Of a stretch of 64,000 nucleotides of DNA, positions 1 through 11,802 are shown in pieces (position 1 is the first letter of the stretch; the number at the start of each line of letters is the position of its first letter). The notes under the pieces are model-generated. The model saw only the letters and a list, made by a program, of their open reading frames with translations, was not told the DNA's origin and made no database searches. The position numbers and the translations under genes were made by a program. This DNA is from Fragilariopsis cylindrus CCMP1102 (Eukaryota > Bacillariophyta > Bacillariophyceae > Bacillariales > Bacillariaceae), in NCBI GenBank assembly GCA_900095095.1, contig FMBT01000342.1, forward strand, positions 221,302-285,301, given 5' to 3'.

Positions 1-427
1 GGCTACTTCGAAGTACAAGTACTGTACTACGTAGGGAGTGTGTATAAAAAACGACTCAAGTTCGCTCGAGTACAATAAAAATTGTAACATTTTTATCCAC
101 GTATGAACGGAAAATGTTCGAAAAATAATATTTTTTTTAGAACGAAGGACGGACGTGATTAAAATAGAAATCTAAATTAAATCATACATTCTTAATAAGT
201 GACTCCTTCACGGTGATACGTTACACTCTTCGATTTCAGCATAAGTACTCGTATTACATATTATATTCATTGTCCCGACTCTGCTTTCAAATAAAGCTTA
301 TTATTTGTATCGTTTTCATTCTTTAGGAACGATACCATTCGAAAATAGTTGTACAAGATTACTAGCACAGAAATTGCTGCTTTTTAATTAATAGGGAGGG
401 AAATTAAAAAAAAGGTAGAAGTAAAAA
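1..427. other. Window edge and 5' flank of SPF27 gene
   Basis: AT-rich sequence without a recognisable gene. It contains a TACTGTA heptamer at 20-26 and A/T runs directly before the SPF27 start codon. No RNA gene or repeat is evident. Confidence 0.5.
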
Positions 428-1105
428 ATGAATGACGGCAACAACGATGGACAACCGGTCGTTTTGCTTGACTCACTTCCCTATGTGGAAACGGTTCATG
501 AAGATTATGAGGAGTATGCTCTAGCTTTAATCGAGGAGGAGATGAAGGCGAGTGTACCACGATCTCTCAAAAAGATGCAACCGTTGAATTTCCGAACATC
601 GATGATGCAAAAAGAGTACGAATCATTGATAGTTAAAGATGGTGGTGTTGAGGGGACATTGATATCAGTACAACGTCCGAAAGAACAACTTCTTTCATTT
701 CAACCAAAGAAAATTGTAAAACCGACTACGATCGAAGAATGGAATGATAGTAATGCAATTGAACAGGCGAAGTCACAGTTTGAATCGGAAAGGATTCGTA
801 GTCAAGTAATAGAAGTTGAAAAGGAAGAGGGGGTTGCAAACTGGAAGGATCATATTACCAGCCTTGATAAGTTGGTATCATTCTGGACAAAATCATTACA
901 AAAACAGGCAGAAATTGTTGAGGAAATTAACTTTCAACGACAACAGTCACAGGAAAAACAAACTGGACCAGAATTAGAACGATTAAATCAAGATTATCAA
1001 CAAGCATTATATCGAAGGAATCAATTGGAACATACTATCGAGGGATTGAAAAGGGAAAGTAATAATAATACTAGTACTAATAATGATCGGAAACGGAAAG
1101 CTTGA
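428..1105 (+). CDS. BCAS2: Pre-mRNA-splicing factor SPF27 (BCAS2) homologue
   Basis: SPF27/BCAS2 is a small coiled-coil subunit of the Prp19 (NineTeen) complex that acts with CDC5L and PLRG1 in the nuclear spliceosome. The 225-residue product has the family layout: an N-terminal 'LLDSLPYVE' segment, then 'LIEEEMK' near residues 35-41, a middle region with 'NFRTSMMQKEY', and a C-terminal coiled coil rich in Q, E and R (about residues 145-210). The length matches the usual 210-230 residues. It is a single uninterrupted exon and the first ATG is used. The gene runs convergently with NAA25, about 190 bp from its stop codon. The call rests on recognised family motifs, not an alignment. Confidence 0.85.
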   Translation: MNDGNNDGQPVVLLDSLPYVETVHEDYEEYALALIEEEMKASVPRSLKKMQPLNFRTSMMQKEYESLIVKDGGVEGTLISVQRPKEQLLSFQPKKIVKPTTIEEWNDSNAIEQAKSQFESERIRSQVIEVEKEEGVANWKDHITSLDKLVSFWTKSLQKQAEIVEEINFQRQQSQEKQTGPELERLNQDYQQALYRRNQLEHTIEGLKRESNNNTSTNNDRKRKA

Positions 1106-1299
1106 TGGAATTTGAAAGCAAATACAACAAGAATATTTATAGATAATAGCTTGAAATATGCTCATTAATTCTTCTCAAGAGTTTCGATATTTTAAATGAA
1201 GGGAAAATAAAAGGAAGTATCAACTACAAATTATGCTAGCAGTAACGTCAGAAGTATTAACACGACTCCTCTACTACAATATGTTTTTCAACTATCTAT

Positions 1300-4200
1300 T
1301 TATTCTTCCAAAATAGAAAGCATTTGTTGCAGAATAGGTTCCATTCTCATTCGTGTTCTATACTGTGCTTGATTTAGTAGTATTTTGGTGGATTTAACAA
1401 CATCTTCACCAAGCACATTCGATTCGGTTTCGTTTAATGAATATTCCAAGGAAGATTCGGTCTCAGACGTCGGAAGATATCTCAAGCATGCTATCATATC
1501 ATCTTTCAATAATCCTTTGAATTCCTCTGAAACATCAGCCATAGCAACCGATAGTTTCTTCGTCTTTCGTATGCCCCATCCGTAGGCAGTACATACGGTG
1601 GAACACATTCGGAATACGGCAAAAATCGGTAAGATATAATTAGGAAGAGCGGAACCCACTGTTTTAGGACCAGTAGATACAGACGAAAAATTTTCACGAG
1701 CTATCTTCAATCGCATCAAGACTTGGTCCTGGATAATCTTAATTGATTCTTGCTCTCGCTGCTCCATTGAATCCTCGTCCATCTTTGGCATTCCAGCGTT
1801 GACTACAGCCAATACACGGCACAAGCTCAAAAATACATGCAACAACTCGCGACATCCAATCACATAGTTACTATCGCCATCTTCTCTTCCGTTGTGGAAA
1901 AATTCGGAAGCTTCCAAAATAGAGTTTAGGAGACTTTGAGTTCTTTTTTCCAGAACAGGACTTGGTTTGACAACCTTGCCTTTTTTGGGTCCTTTCATTG
2001 CATCGATGCACAAGGCAGCTCGGATCAGTAGCCCATGAATATGGCCTCGTCTCAATGTCGCTTGTACCATACTATTTTTGCTCTCTATATTAGGTTTCAA
2101 CAAAATTGAATTTTGGTTCAAAATTGATTTATCACGATTATCAGACAAATCATCGTCGTCGGCAAAGTTACAACGACCGGTACACGAAACAACGCTGAAG
2201 GCAGCGTAAGGATTATGTATTTCAGCCACCATTTGAATAACCCGCTCAATGTCCTCATTTCCTCCTACGATACCTTGTGCTATTCCAATACCACCCTTCA
2301 GTATTGGATCTTCATCATAATCCATCCTCGGTACTGCAGATGCTAACAAGGGGGCAGCGTCTAATATCAACCCTTTGGAATAGAGAGATGTAAGGCTTTG
2401 ATTCATCTTTTGTCTTTGAAAGACCATAAATTCATCAGCCTTCGTCAAAATACCAGTATTCATAGCCCTACCAGCGAAGTCACCACAATCACGAGCTGTT
2501 CCTCCCTGAAAGCGTAAGAGTGCCGTACAAATATCGATAGCTTCATTGTACAAACCTCCCTCAAAGAGGTATGGAAAGATCGCAAAGCTACAGGAATCGA
2601 GTTGGATGTGCTTCAGACCGATCGTCTGATAGAGTTCCCAGGAACGAGTGGTTGCATTTAATTGATGAAACACTTCTATGGCTAAAAATTTTAGATATGC
2701 ATTGTCTGGTGAATGTTGGATGCCTGATTCTAAAAGAACAGCCGAAATAAATGTTGCATCACCACAATTGTTTCGAGAATCTTTTGTAAGAGTAGCTGTT
2801 GAACTGCCAATAAAACCAAATCGTCGCCAGGTTTGAGCTCCCTTTGCGACTCCTCACCTTCGTTTGATGAGGTCAATGTCAAAGTTGCCTGCCATTCTCT
2901 AATTATCTCTACCCAATCGGGAAGATATTTATCTGCGAGATCGATATTTGCGGACAACAGTTTATGGGTTAACTTAAGAGCAAAGATGTATGCTCTAAGT
3001 TTCGCTTGACGTTCCTTATTACTACTAGAAGAAGTAGTATTTCCAGACGTCAGATTGGTTCTGCGCAAAGACTCAGCAAACTCTAGCAGCGAGACTGTGA
3101 CGTCTTTATTTACATCATCGTTTTCGTTACAAATTAAAATGCTAAGATAATGATCAAGATCCGTGAAGGTGCAGTTGGCACGATGTGCAAATGTTTCGGC
3201 GTATTGGCGAATGGCATCCCCAAGGGCCCTTATGGCGTCGTCTGACGCATCCTGTCGTAAACGTCCAGTTGCTATTTCAACGATCATTAAATGGGGACCC
3301 CGTAGCGGATAACGCGAGTCTACTCTATCCTTGATAATATTTTCCACTAATGCCTGCGTCAAACCAAGATCGTTGTTGCTTCCCGACATAGAGCACTCTA
3401 GATGCGCCTTCCAGCAAGACCAGTCATCCGGACTCGTCTGTAAAAGATTTTCGTATAAGAAACGTGCATCATCGAAACGATCCAACTTTTTCAATACTTC
3501 AGCAGTTTGTAGTTTTATCTGACTTTGTGACATAGTAACTCCAAACTCTAACGGACCTCCAACAGCATTGTCGGTATTGGGATCTGTGCAATCGGTTATA
3601 GGAATATTTTCCAAGATCTGGAGCATTTCATCCCATTTTGATTGTCGTTCTAATGCTCGTAAGCACAACATACTGATTTCTTTCGACCGCTGGTTCCGTT
3701 CATCTTCTTGTTTGAGTAGACGCATTCCCATCGATTCCGCCAATCGAGGCAATATCGATGATCGTTGGTCGTCTTCCGGTAACCATTCTAGTTGCCATAG
3801 GGCCGATTGACAAGCCCACGCGGTGGCGAACATTAGGGATGACTCGTCTTGCAAAGAAACGGCAATTCGGGCCAGCTGTAGGGAGACGGTTTGCATATGC
3901 GATAGGACATGTATTTCCAGTCTCGTTCTAGATTCGGTGCTCAATCTCGATGGTGCCGCGAGAAAAGAGAGTCCAAATTTGAAGGTTTTGGTCAGTGCTA
4001 AGTCTGTCGGCACAGCATCAGCAGCTAGAGCGTACATCTGAAAGGCCGTCAGTGGTAAGTTTAGACTTTTGAGACTTATCGCTAGCGTGGCGAGAGTCGT
4101 TTCGTCCGTTATGATATCAGTCGGCTGATTCTCAGCAGAAAGTGAAGACAAAATATCTATTTTCTCCGGTAGAGATGGTAGAATATCCAATCGATCTATC

Positions 4201-4616
4201 AAGTCCGATTGTGGTTGAATTTCATTCGTGGGTCGTTGTTGTTGTTGTTGTTTCGGTGCCGGTTTCTTTTTTCCTTTCTTTCCCTTTTTCCCAGACACAG
4301 TCGCCGGTTCTACTTTGGGTGCTGCGGATGGAAACTTTAATAATGACGAAGAGGATTCATCCACACTTTGTTGTTCCAGCATTGATTGAAGCTCAAAAAA
4401 GGAAGAAGGTGAAGCCGTCCTTCGTATTAGTACTTTGTTGAGTGTGATCAAAGCTAGATGTTTTTGTCCTGTTTTCGTATACGAGTGCGCCAAGAGAGCA
4501 CTCCCCAAAACATTGGAATCGGGAAGTACTACTGCTAATTTTATAGCTCGGCTATATTGATGTGCGTCAATGGCCGCATAGATCGGATTAAGTTTGGTAT
4601 GGTCAGAGTTTGACAT
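1300..4616 (-). CDS. NAA25: N-alpha-acetyltransferase 25, NatB auxiliary subunit (frame broken once)
   Basis: NAA25 (yeast Mdm20) is the ribosome-anchoring scaffold of NatB, which acetylates N-termini starting Met-Asp/Glu/Asn in the cytosol. The N-terminal part (4616 down to about 2770) starts with the typical 'NPIYAAIDAHQYSRAIKLA' TPR helix pair. It continues with TPR-like repeats ('RFDDARFLYENLLQTSPDDW') and a Lys/Gln-rich linker. The C-terminal part (about 2765 to 1300) includes the family motif 'LKHIQLDS'. The two parts lie in different frames: the first frame ends at 2730, while the second is open upstream through 'SAVLLESGIQHSPDN' to about 2765. The join needs one extra base near 2760-2775; no usable intron explains it. 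Combined length is about 1100 residues, slightly above the family's roughly 970. Treated as one gene with an indel. Confidence 0.8.
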
Positions 4617-5959
4617 TATAATATGTTATATAATTATATAATGGGTCCTCGAGATTGATCTTGATACTTGACGATACGCCTATACTAGTAACGTACTTAA
4701 CGCTTGGGTCGTGTGTTGATTCTTTCCTTGCTTCTTTTTCTTCTTATCCCTCTGCTAATTACTTGTACTTTAATGATACAGTAGGATAAATGTGCTACTA
4801 TAGTTCGTTGTTTGATCAAATAATGAAATGAATGTTGTCGTCGTTTCCTTCCTATTCACTATCTCGAAATCTTAGCCACGAATTTTGAATGTTTAGGAGA
4901 TTTTAATGTCACACACATGCTCAATGCACACGTGCTCACTGCTTAAGCCATCGCAAAAACAAATTGAACATTAAGTTTATTTTCTCTAACCCCCCGAATA
5001 CAATTTTAGTTTGCTTCCAATAGTAGTATCCCTCTTTCTCTTTCTAACTCCCTCTAGCTTCCATCCTGCTACAAGAAGAGCAGCAGCTAAAGTTAGCAAT
5101 CTCTGCTGTACAACGTGAAAGAAACAACAACATTAGACATAAGAAGATTTATGATGACAATGGACTTATGATTATAAATAATTGAATAGGTTGCTTTTAT
5201 TAAATGAAAATAGAAGTGATATAAATTATATCAAATTAAATTGAAAATATTATGTTAATGTGGGAGGAATTATAATAAATAAGATCATCTGCTCAGCAGA
5301 TATGCAGTAGGTGCAATATTCGTTGCTTTTTGATGGATGAAATGGATGCATCAATACTACTACTCCAATTATTAACAGCCACATGGTAACAAAATTATAA
5401 CGGAATCAAACAGATTTGTACAATATATATGTATGATATAAATATCACACTTCTTGTGCTCACCGATGATGGTGCAGATACTTATTTTATTAAGTATCTA
5501 TCTACAATCTCAAGACTCCAAAACGTCATGTAGAAGTCTCAGATAAGAGAGCTCAAAGTTAAGTTGTGTGTAGTCAGCAAGGCTATGTGGAAAATCTTTG
5601 TACAAAAACTGCTGAGTAAGATCCACAAACTAAGCTAAAAATACACATATAAATATTGCATATTAAGAAGAAATGGCCGTTCTTAGTAGCATACTAGTTT
5701 GGTTTTATCCCTAACTTGATACTATGAATCTATACCAAAAAGTCAGGTAAATATCTTCAATGAAGATCCATATTGCACTAAAAAAAGGCTTTGATTTACG
5801 TTTATCTTCACTCCTGAATTCGAAAAGAGAGTCTGCATACTTACATATATATGGATATAGATATTCTTTCCCCTTTGTCATTAAATGTATACGTACCATT
5901 TCCCCCTTGTATATTTGTATGAATAACGCATAGGTTTACGATCGAGAAACAAAATTACA
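4617..5959. other. Intergenic region without recognisable gene
   Basis: About 1.3 kb between the divergent NAA25 start and the 3' end of TDP1. It is AT-rich with only short ORFs in both strands, none resembling a known family. No tRNA-type B box or rRNA sequence was noticed. It should hold the NAA25 promoter and the TDP1 3' UTR. Confidence 0.5.
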
Positions 5960-8130
5960 TTAGTCTACCACCCAAGCTTTGTCGGAGGATTCGTACTTAT
6001 CTGGAAGAAATTTGTACGGAATTGGAATAATGGATCGTTGGTTGTTCTTTTGGTTAGGATCCATCTCTGTAGGTGAAGATGATGATGCAACTTTTGGTTG
6101 TGGTTCTTGCTCGATGCGACGATCAGTACGTCCTCCACCACCGAAACGAGCTAATCGTTGCTCTCGCAACTGTTTCGGGTCTAGTGGATCTTGGGACGAA
6201 GAAGAATTTCCACCAAGTGAGTGCCCGTTTGAATTAGCCGACGATAGTAACGGTCCCATAACATCAACTCCTAAAGTAGACGGCGAAACAAATACACCCA
6301 GCTCCCAAGACTGGATTGTTATAACTTCACCTTGATCATAACGATTCTGAATTTCTCCCCATGCTGCCTTCGATAAATTATGAGATGACACGACAAACCA
6401 GCGCATCGATTCATTTTCTTCATTGTCGATTTGATAATACGTCTTGATATGTGGTATATGCATTCCCTTGTCTAGTGGATCCCCGCTGACACTCGTAGAC
6501 TTCCATCGATATAATTTCGGCTGGATAAAATCCTTGTTAAGGTTTTTAGATCTGCCTGGCACTGAGCCACCCCCCGCTTTTGATGTTATTGAAAAAATAA
6601 ATCCAGAGAACGAGAAAAATTAGGAAGAAAATAGGAATACGAACGAAATCGGATTTGTTAACCAGTCCAATAGATGCTCTTTTGTTTCTTACCTTTCCCT
6701 TCAACGCTATTGCAAATTTCTTCGTTAGTCGGCCAAACAATACGCAATAATTTTGATGACATCAATCCCTTTTTGATGTTGCTACTTTTTGATGATGATG
6801 ATGATGGTGATAGTTCCCCTGCTGCATTCCATGCGGTTGCTACTTTGTCTAAGTATGGTACAGACAACGATCCCATCGAAGAAAATTGACACACAATGGG
6901 ACTGCTACAAAGATCGTTGCTGTTGTCATCCTCATTGGATTTTTGTTCCCTTCCTTCATCCCGATCACTATGAATACTGCCTCCACGAACGCAATTATCC
7001 CGAATTGCTTGCTTGACCTTGAGATACCCATATATTTCACGATTACTATTACCACTGAATTTATGATACCCCGGAATGGATGGGATTAGTACACCAACAG
7101 CAGTAGAATAATCGTACGTTTGTAAATATGAAACAAGTGTAGAAGCTGATGTGTTATTTTTCCAGACCAACTTGGTAAGAAAACTATATGATTCTAAATA
7201 CGTAATGAGTGTTTCTTCGAAGTTGGATGTAACAAATGAATTTAATTGATCTTCTGATTTCGGCATGAAATCTTGGATGAATGCCGCTTGGCATTTGTGA
7301 TGAATATCTTCATAATCTAGATTGGATGTGTGGATATTTAGACGCATACGTCCCGAGGAATATCCCACCAGCATCATCTTAGTATGATGACAACCATAAT
7401 CCATACTCACCGCGAGAGGATTTGCTTTACTTCTTGGCTCAGCTCTAGGATTGAGGCAAAGTAAGATTCGATTGTTAGTAGTATCTCCCATCCAGCGTTT
7501 ATCCTGGTCGCTTAAGTCTGATCGTAAATGTTGATAACAAATGACGACCGTTGGTATATCCTTTAGCTCAGGTAATTCTTCAAGGAGGAAACTAATATTC
7601 AAAATATATGTAGTAATAAAAATCCAATCAATACCAGAGCTGCTAATATTTTTGAATTTATCTAATCCTATCATTTCTCGGAAGGAGTAGCAATGAGTAT
7701 CAATGTTCTGACTGAGATTGCTACTGCTACTACTACTGCTACTGCTACTGCTACTGCTTTTGCGCCGATCAATATCACGATCAGTCGCAAATATTTTGAT
7801 TGGGTTTTTGGGACGGAGCATACAACCCGCATTTTCATCCAATTCGACTTTTCGTCGCTTTTTATTACTACCGTGCCCTTCTTCTCCTCCAAATGATGAT
7901 GCAGTTGCTGTTGCCATTGGTACAGCCACGGCTTTCTTGTCGTCGTCATCATCATCAGGATTCTTCAATGCAGATAGAGGAATATCATCGTTGTCGTCAT
8001 CGTCGTCATCAATCAAGTCGATTACTTCTCCTTTCTTTGCTTTGTTATGACTACTATCGTTGTCGAAACACAAGTCGATAACTTCGTCTTTATTTGCTTT
8101 CCCGGACATGGTTGATGTAATGGAAAGCAA
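5960..8130 (-). CDS. TDP1: Tyrosyl-DNA phosphodiesterase 1
   Basis: TDP1 hydrolyses 3'-phosphotyrosyl bonds left by stalled topoisomerase I and acts in the nucleus (and mitochondria). Both HKD half-sites of the phospholipase-D superfamily are present: 'HHTKMMLV' in exon 1 and 'PHIKTYY' in exon 2, followed by 'SSHNLSKAAWG' and 'WELGVFV'. Also seen are 'CQFSSMGSL' and 'NSVEGK..GGGSVPGR', both family hallmarks. Exons are 8130-6693 and 6576-5960; the 116-nt intron starts GTAAGA at 6692 and ends AG at 6577. Splicing joins phase 1 to give 684 residues. The first 150 residues are acidic and serine-rich low complexity with a (GCTACT)-type microsatellite around 7720-7757, like the disordered N-terminus of animal TDP1. 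The ATG at 8109 is an alternative start. Confidence 0.92.
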
Positions 8131-8481
8131 ATAGTTCTGACAGTAGAATAATAAGTACTTTTAAGTTAATAACGAAAAGGGTTTTGTGTTAAAAGTTTAA
8201 AGTCGGATTTTTAATTCTTGATTTAAATATGCATAATGTCGATGGAAAATTTTACGCGCAAAAATAGGGAAAACCATCTCCCCCCCTAATTGATAATCCT
8301 TAGATCCTCAGTTTGCGTCTAAAAAATAAAGTAAGGCATCAATACTACAGTGCTCGATACTCGGAAAGAATGTAACGATATTGGCCCCTGCAGTGTTCAG
8401 TATAATGAAATATTATATAGCTATGCTGGTAGAATTACTTGTCCATAATTTACTATGAAATATTTATCTTAATAACTTGTA
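8131..8481. other. Short intergenic gap
   Basis: About 350 bp between the TDP1 start and the sulfotransferase stop, both on the minus strand. It contains a C6 run near 8280 and A/T-rich stretches, with no gene seen. It probably carries the TDP1 promoter. Confidence 0.5.
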
Positions 8482-10265
8482 CTAAGTCCATTCAAAACCT
8501 AGTGTCCACCCAAGATATAGGATCGTAATGAGCACAAATATCCACCACGTATAGCTTCCTATAAAATCTCCATAGCCTGCAAGTATTCGCTTTACTCGTC
8601 GTAGGGTACCAAATGATGATTTTTTGCTACTGTTAACGTTCGTCCATGCAATTGGATCAAGACCGAAGGCTTCAGCAAGAACTAAACTCGTATTCTTGTC
8701 AGTAATATTAACTTCTACCAATACATGTGAGGGATGACGTTGTACAAATTTACGAACCATATCATGATGATCGTAGTAGATCTTTTTCATAACAGCTTTG
8801 ACATCTGTGATGTTACCTTTAGATGGAATATACGGTATAACACCCTGCATGTAATACTCGTTAAGGAATTGATAATGTAAACGATCATTAGTTCCCCATT
8901 TTATAACAGATTCTATCCAGGAATCATAATCTCTCCAATTTAATATCCATGTTGCATTTGGATATGATTCATGTATCTCTTCGATGCGAAAATGTTGGGG
9001 GAAGAATATCCTTTTTCCAGGCGGTCCATTGTACTCTACAGTGCCATCATCGAGTATATAACCAATCTTTCCACGCGCCTTAGGATGGAATTTCGTTTTG
9101 CGGGGACCGTTGATCTCTGAATAAATATCGAAATTGCCACAACCTTTCAATATACTTTTGGTTCGATTTTGACGTAGATTTTTCATTAAACAATCCGACA
9201 TTAATAAAGGACCCCCTTTTTTCGCAGATGTTTGTGCTATGAAAAACGATTTAATAAGAATATGATAAGAAGGAAGTCAGTACAATATTTATCAGCGCAG
9301 TGTCACCGAACCATCAACAATAATATGAATCAATAACAGTACAGTATTGTACATTATAGTGTTGAACAATCAATCAATCAATCAATCAATTAACCAATTA
9401 ACCAATCAATCAACTACCGTAATAGTTCATAAGATAAGAAATAAAACTTACGTTGACAACAATACCAATGCTGTGAATTCAATCCCTGCCTTTGAAAGAA
9501 TGAAAAAATAGAACTTGTTCCAGCTTTTGGAAAACCCATTACAATGATCGGTTTTGGAAGTAAAATATCTACATTTCTTCTTTTTTTCTTCTTTTTATTA
9601 CGACGCCACCGCCGTGGTGGTAATCGTGATCGTCGCAACGATGATGATTCTTCATAATCATTGTTAAAGTCATCATCGTAGTCGGCGTCATCGTTATCGT
9701 TGTTGAAATGATGTTTTTTGTTTTTCGGTCTTCGATTTCGATCTCGATCTCGTTTATTATTACTACGACTTGTTTTTTTGTCGTCGTCGTAGTCTTCATC
9801 GTCTTCATCGTCGTTGTGATCCTCATATTCCTCCTCATCGTCAACATATGTTGTCGTCTGATCGAGGAATATATGTTTGTTATTCGTATTCATATTAGAA
9901 TTCTTCCTATTTGCATCGTCATATTTATTATTGCTATCGTACGTATTATTACGTTCAACAGTTCTATTGACATTGACATTAATATTATTAGTATTTGATT
10001 TTGAATATGACGAATACGAATTCGTCCGTTTGTCATTTCCATAAATACGTTGTCGTGTAATCTCTTGCCTACTTCTTCTTCTACTAGTACTACTACTGCT
10101 GTAGTCTTGTTGTTGATGAAATTTCAAATGTTTCCGACTAAGGGAATCAGTTATTGTTCTCTGTAATACCGGTAGATTGGCAACATTATTGAAAAGTATA
10201 ATTAACCATATACAAATAGAAAGAATGAGGATCTTTTGTATCGTTTGAAGGGAAATTCTTCTCAT
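8482..10265 (-). CDS. Sulfotransferase-family protein with N- and C-terminal membrane segments
   Basis: Sulfotransferases move sulfate from PAPS to sugars or other hydroxyl acceptors; membrane-bound forms act in the Golgi lumen. The protein shows a hydrophobic segment near residues 10-28, then a 200-residue low-complexity Asp/Asn/Arg-rich stem. The PAPS 5'-phosphosulfate loop 'GFPKAGTSSIFSFF' follows, and further on 'YPNATWILNWRDYDSWIES', matching the 3'-phosphate-binding motif with its conserved Arg and Ser. A second hydrophobic segment ('WWIFVLITILYLGW') lies at the extreme C-terminus. Exons are 10265-9452 and 9236-8482. The 215-nt intron (GTAAGT at 9451, AG at 9237) carries a CAAT tetranucleotide repeat; spliced length is 522 residues. 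Acceptor specificity cannot be read from the sequence. The C-terminal segment is unusual for the family. Confidence 0.75.
9366..9413. repeat. CAAT-type tetranucleotide microsatellite in sulfotransferase intron
   Basis: A run of CAAT units with a few TTAACC-type interruptions inside the intron of the sulfotransferase gene. It is non-coding. Confidence 0.85.
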
Positions 10266-10331
10266 TTCTTTCTCACCTCATCCACTTCGTTCATCTATGA
10301 TAGTATGAGTTCTAAAGATATAGAAATAATT

Positions 10332-10400
10332 GGATGATGATGGATGATGGATGATGGATGATGGATGATGGATGATGGATGATGGATGATGGATGATGGA
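10332..10400. repeat. Heptanucleotide (GGATGAT)n minisatellite upstream of the sulfotransferase gene
   Basis: About nine nearly perfect copies of a 7-bp unit, 65-135 bp upstream of the sulfotransferase start codon, thus in its promoter or 5' UTR. A T-rich CTTTT repeat follows at about 10427-10448. Confidence 0.9.
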
Positions 10401-10771
10401 TACGTCGGCCTCATTGATCTCTCTTTTTTTCTTTTCTTTTCTTTTCTTTCAAATTGCTTATTATTTATTTTGACATACCACAATATTGCATATTATTCTG
10501 AGATCCAAGATTATACGAAACTTGAAGAGTACGTACCGCATTCAGTTCTTGCACTGACATGAGATGGTACGAAAAGTGTTCACGCTCTTGCAATCTTTGT
10601 TGTCATTCTTGCCTTGTCATCCCTTTCCGAATCTTCGGATGCAATTTTAAACAGTTGTGTCAAAATTTTCACAAAAATGACGTCTAAGAGACAATGACTC
10701 ATGACTAAAAGTGAGTCACGCTCCCCCTTTTCATTTTCTCATCACATGAATCTTCGAATATCGCCCCCTAA
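10401..10771. other. Intergenic, divergent promoter region
   Basis: The rest of the divergent region between the sulfotransferase (-) and the PXMP4-like gene (+). No gene recognised. Confidence 0.45.
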
Positions 10772-11687
10772 TTGACAATGCATCCAACAATCATCATCAA
10801 TAAACAAATCCAAACTCGTCATCAACCATTAATCAACCCATCACAATATAATAATCACAACGGTCATCGACAATCGAGATGGTATGTTAAAGAATACAAG
10901 TACTATATCGGAATAGATCAACTTGAAACTGTTATGTCAACCCCGTCGTCGTCCTTTCTCTTCGATGAACTCACTGCCGTTGCTTCAGCTTTGATAGCTG
11001 GGGCAAAATATGGTGTCAAAATACGATTGCCTCATGCTGTTGTTATGACATGCTTGTTTCGAAAGGATTTATCATCGAAGGAAAAAATACGATCAATTAT
11101 GAAATTAGTATTCGAACATTCTTCCAATTTAGCAGCATTTGCATCCATATACAAAATTGTGTTAGCAACGTTAAAGTTCAGCTCACGATATATTCACAGT
11201 ATGGACGACAGAGGAAAGTTGATGGGTAAATGTTAATGACACTCATCGTGGATGGACCTTTATCCTTAACAAGGACATCATCGGGAGAAGCGGCGGCAGT
11301 AGTCGGACGGATACAATAGTTCGCTTTCTGCAGCAGCAGCAACAACAACAACAACCATCAAAGCCGGACACCCGAACGACCGTACCATTCTTTACTTGCG
11401 GGAGCTGCTGGTGGATATTTTGTATGGGGGAAATATTCATCAGTAAATCATCAAATTATTTATATTTAACAAGTAGAATAACTATTGGACTTGTCAAACG
11501 AGGGTGGGAACACATCTATCATAAACCAAGTAGCAGTCCCACTTCAATATTTCAACATCCTAAAACATATCCAATGGTGGCTGCCACAGTTTGGGGTATT
11601 GTTATGTTACTGTTCGAAGAAAGTCCTCATGTTTTGCATCGATCATTGAAGACAAGTATGGATGAAATATATCGACGACCAGTATAG
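10772..11687 (+). CDS. PXMP4: PXMP4/PMP24-like peroxisomal membrane protein (two compensating frame shifts)
   Basis: PXMP4 belongs to the Tim17/Tim22/Tim23/PMP24 superfamily of multi-spanning peroxisomal membrane proteins; its molecular role is poorly known. Exon 1 has 'AGAKYGVKIRLPHAVVMT' followed by 'RKDLSSKEKI', both clear family signatures. The end shows 'PMVAATVWGIVMLLFEE', the conserved last helix. Exons are 10772-11225 and 11320-11687, with a 94-nt intron (GTAAATG...ATAG); the spliced frame gives 273 residues. The annotated frame is open, but between about 11380 and 11455 the conserved sequence ('HSLLAGAAGGYFVWG') lies in the +1 frame and then returns. This implies one extra base near 11375-11390 and one missing base near 11450-11458. 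A downstream ATG (10936, 'MSTPSSSF') is a possible start. Confidence 0.75.
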
Positions 11688-11802
11688 AGTAAATAATTAG
11701 GGTTGAGGAATACTACAATAGACGATTTCAAAACTGATATGGAGAAGAAATAGAATTTAATTGGTCGTAATTCCTTTAAAACCTACTTTTGATATAGAAT
11801 CT

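Noticed and set aside
2730-2800. Mini-intron in NAA25 explaining the frame change
   Set aside because: The only close GT...AG pair near the break spans 36 nt, keeps the wrong frame and runs into a stop. A single missing base restores family sequence directly.
5711-5899. 62-codon minus-strand ORF in the NAA25-TDP1 gap
   Set aside because: No family resemblance and no flanking splice pattern; length is within chance for AT-rich DNA.
7671-8081. Several overlapping ORFs in the TDP1 N-terminal region
   Set aside because: All are alternative-frame readings of GAT/AGC repeats in the real coding frame.
9569-9998. Long ORFs on both strands opposite the sulfotransferase stem
   Set aside because: They are shadows of Asp/Asn/Arg codon repeats and give Met/Thr- or Ile/Val-only peptides.
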